NCBI GenBank assembly: GCA_963969395.1 | Contig: OZ017804.1 | Location: 15,996,001-16,060,000, forward strand | Direction: 5' to 3' | DNA: 64,000 nt | Source of the DNA: Pseudoscleropodium purum | Lineage: Eukaryota > Streptophyta > Bryopsida > Hypnales > Brachytheciaceae | Shown: positions 61,761 through 64,000 of the stretch, piece by piece | Numbering within the stretch: the stretch's first letter is position 1 | Layout of the letters: each line of letters opens with the position of its first letter | Notes under the pieces: model-generated | What the model was told of the DNA's origin: nothing | The model's input: only the letters and a program-made list of their open reading frames with translations | The model's database searches: none | Position numbers and translations under genes: made by a program

Positions 61761-63712
61761 GATTGAATTGCAATAAAAAGAGTTCTAATTGAACCCGATT
61801 TTGAATTCACAGAGTGTTGGGGGTTGGAAAGAAGGGCATCAAGTCATACCTTGGTCAAACAGAGTTGACCAACTGTTGGGAGGACTTAGACAAGTCGACA
61901 GTTGCTTCACAGACCCTGCAACTCAACTAGAGATCAACTCCTTGCAATTTGAATAAAAAAACTGAGAGACTAAGCAACTGGGTGTTGAATCAAAGGCTTG
62001 CAACAAGTCTCAATTGATTGAAGGGGATCCTTAAGTAGAGAAGGATGAGTGAAAATTGTCAATGGAAATAGAGAGTCAAGGTGAAGCTTTAAATTGACTT
62101 TTTGCCATAGTTTGGATTAGCTTCAAAGTCAATCTATGAAAAAACGAAATAAAGAATCAATTGACTTGAAAAGGGTTCTAGAGGTTAACTAAAGTAGGGA
62201 AAAGTTAGGACAACTTAGTTGGAGCAATTTTGACTTCAAAACACGTTAGCAAATACTTTCAAAAGGATAGGATTTTCAAAGATTTGGTGTAGAAAATTAG
62301 GACCTTCAAAAGAAAAAGAAAAAATTAGAAAGAAACAAAGAAAAATCATATAAAGATTTCGACTAGGAGAAGCAGAGAAAATTTGGAAAGAAAGACGTGA
62401 CTACATCAAGTTCAAATACCAAGAATTGAAAATACGTGAACAAAAGGAGAAATGTACCAACAAGCCATGGAATTGGAGATGTAAACTAAAGGGGAGAGTA
62501 TCAACGATGTCGAGGTTAGTATTTAACCATTTTCTTTTTAACTGTATTTCAATTCCCATTTTTAAGTCACATTTAACAATTAGGGCCGTAGGTATGAATC
62601 AAAGTCAGACCATTGGAGTATTTGATCAGTAGAATTAGAGTCAAAAATTAAGTAGAAAATTTCTTTAGCTTTCCAAAAAGATATTAAATACAAAAAATCG
62701 ATAAAAATTGAAGAGGTTACAAAGGAATGAACCCTAGTCTTTTAGATTGAATGAAATATAAAAATTCATCCAAAAGGATATTCTTAAGGAATTTCAGAAT
62801 CTAGGTGGGATTCAAATTCCCTTTAAAAGTCAAAGTCAAGGAAGGTCAAAGTAGAAGTGAATCCCAACTTCAAAAGTAAACAAGAATTACTTAAGAATTT
62901 TGGTTAACTAGTCAACGGTTAAAATTCTTCCGAGAATAACATCTACTAAGAAGTTAGAGGGAATTTAGACTTTAACTTTTATACTAATACATTACTAAGA
63001 TAGATCCAATTCAACAAATTAGCTAAAAGTAGGAATTAAGCGATAAAAGCTAATAAGCAATTCAATTCCAACTATTTAACCAAACATTGCCCAAGTATTA
63101 ACATAGATAAAAACTAAAAATAATAATAATAATAATTAAATAATAAATAAAACATAAACTTTAGAGGTCGGATTAATTATATGCAATCTAGTTAGGAATT
63201 TGAAAAGAAGTCATTAGAGGTTTTGAAAATAAACAACCAATAAGGATTGATCAAGAATTACTAGCATATAAAGTATTGGAAAAAGACTAAAATCACATAA
63301 CCTTTTTATCTAAAATTAGCATTACAAGGTAAAATTAGAGAATACTTAAAGAATAAACCCTTTAGTAAATACCGTTCAATCTTTAGTTGGACTTAAGAAG
63401 CTTTTAGTTTTCCAAAGGAACTTTGGAAGATGGTCAATTCTGTTTGACCCAAGATCTTAGAACCAATTTTGACCAGAAAATTCCATCTCCAAGTTTACTC
63501 AAAAAATCTCAATCCATTCAATCCATTTCAATAAGTTAGAATTTGCTAAAGCTTTACAACTCTTCCTTAGAAATAAAAATAGGATCTAGTAAAAAAGCTT
63601 CATTGCTTGGAAGGCAACTCGTTTATTACAACCAATCACCCATAGAATTCACTTAATTAACTAGAACCTAGTTGTGCTTGTTTGGTCTCTTAGGTGGAGA
63701 TCAAAACACTTA
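61761..63712. other. Intergenic, no recognisable gene
   Basis: Purine-rich, A+T-rich sequence with a short AATAAT run at 63118-63150. No domain, element ends or array was seen. Confidence 0.5.
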
Positions 63713-63918
63713 CATTTTGGGTGCATCTACGGAGAGTGTCTAGCTATTATTTAATACACTACTCATGCCTTTTCAACTATACACCTAAAAGCTTTAACTG
63801 TTAGACACATTTTTGGTGCGTCTGAGGAGAGTGTCTAGCTATTACTTAATACACTACTCAGGCCTTTTCAACTATACACCTAAAAGCTTTAATCGTTAGA
63901 CACATTTTTGGTGCGTTT
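63713..63918 (+). repeat. Tandem duplication, 95 bp x 2.2
   Basis: CATTTTTGGTGCGTCTGAGG-type units start at 63713, 63808 and 63903, each with GAGAGTGTCTAGCTATTA, CTTTTCAACTATACACC and AAAAGCTTTAA. The two full units differ at only a few positions, so the duplication is young relative to other repeats here. The GGTGCGTTTGCTAGGAA at the last unit loosely recalls the sequence that follows the primer site in some plant Gypsy elements, but nothing else supports that. Confidence 0.85.
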
Positions 63919-64000
63919 GCTAGGAACCCTAATTAGTATTTAAAGTGAAATTGGAGCTTTGCAAGGAGGAACAAACCATTTTTGTGGTCTTCTACAATAT
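63919..64000. other. Right edge
   Basis: Eighty bases of plain sequence with nothing recognisable. Confidence 0.4.

Overview
The window is nuclear DNA of a land plant. Every recognisable gene is a plant family: caffeoyl-CoA O-methyltransferase, a plastid FAX/TMEM14 protein, a Toc75-type plastid translocon channel, SKIP35, and a neprosin-domain protein. All are split by short, mostly GT-AG introns whose phases I checked exon by exon. The sequence is strongly A+T-rich outside exons. Divergence from flowering-plant proteins, compact genes and A+T-rich repeat blocks would fit a bryophyte such as a moss. That placement is an inference and I cannot name a species. Gene models were built from homology remembered for each family plus splice-site phase. 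They are not transcript-supported.

Layout. 0-11.2 kb is a gene-dense arm with three minus-strand genes: the N-terminal exons of a CCoAOMT running off the left edge, a complete three-exon FAX gene, and a complete eight-exon Toc75-like gene. 11.2-20.7 kb is intergenic: an AT microsatellite, a MITE, a GC-rich hAT-like element with a perfect 8-bp target duplication, and three tandem copies of a 355-bp unit just upstream of SKIP35. 20.7-34.4 kb is a second gene cluster: SKIP35 (+, seven exons), a DsbA-like secreted thioredoxin-fold protein (-, five exons, one GC-AG intron), an unrecognised small protein (+, seven exons) head-to-head with it, and a neprosin-domain protein (-, two exons).

34.4-64 kb has no intact gene. 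It holds several short tandem repeats, a direct pair of diverged 4.5-kb repeats (about 37.97-42.43 and 45.91-50.57 kb), a decayed HAD-hydrolase fragment between them, a complete-looking non-autonomous CACTA element (52.307-55.964 kb) beside a one-ended relative, and a tandem-repeat field near 60.3-61.8 kb that has been split by a second copy of the GC-rich hAT-like element.

Functional reading. The genes are housekeeping or secretory and do not form an operon-like pathway. Two of them, FAX and Toc75, act at the plastid envelope and sit next to each other, which is probably coincidence. The most informative part of the repeat half is that the two 4.5-kb copies act as natural filled/empty-site controls. 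They show directly that a hAT-like element and a second inverted-repeat element inserted into one copy after duplication. I found no evidence of a new multi-gene system.
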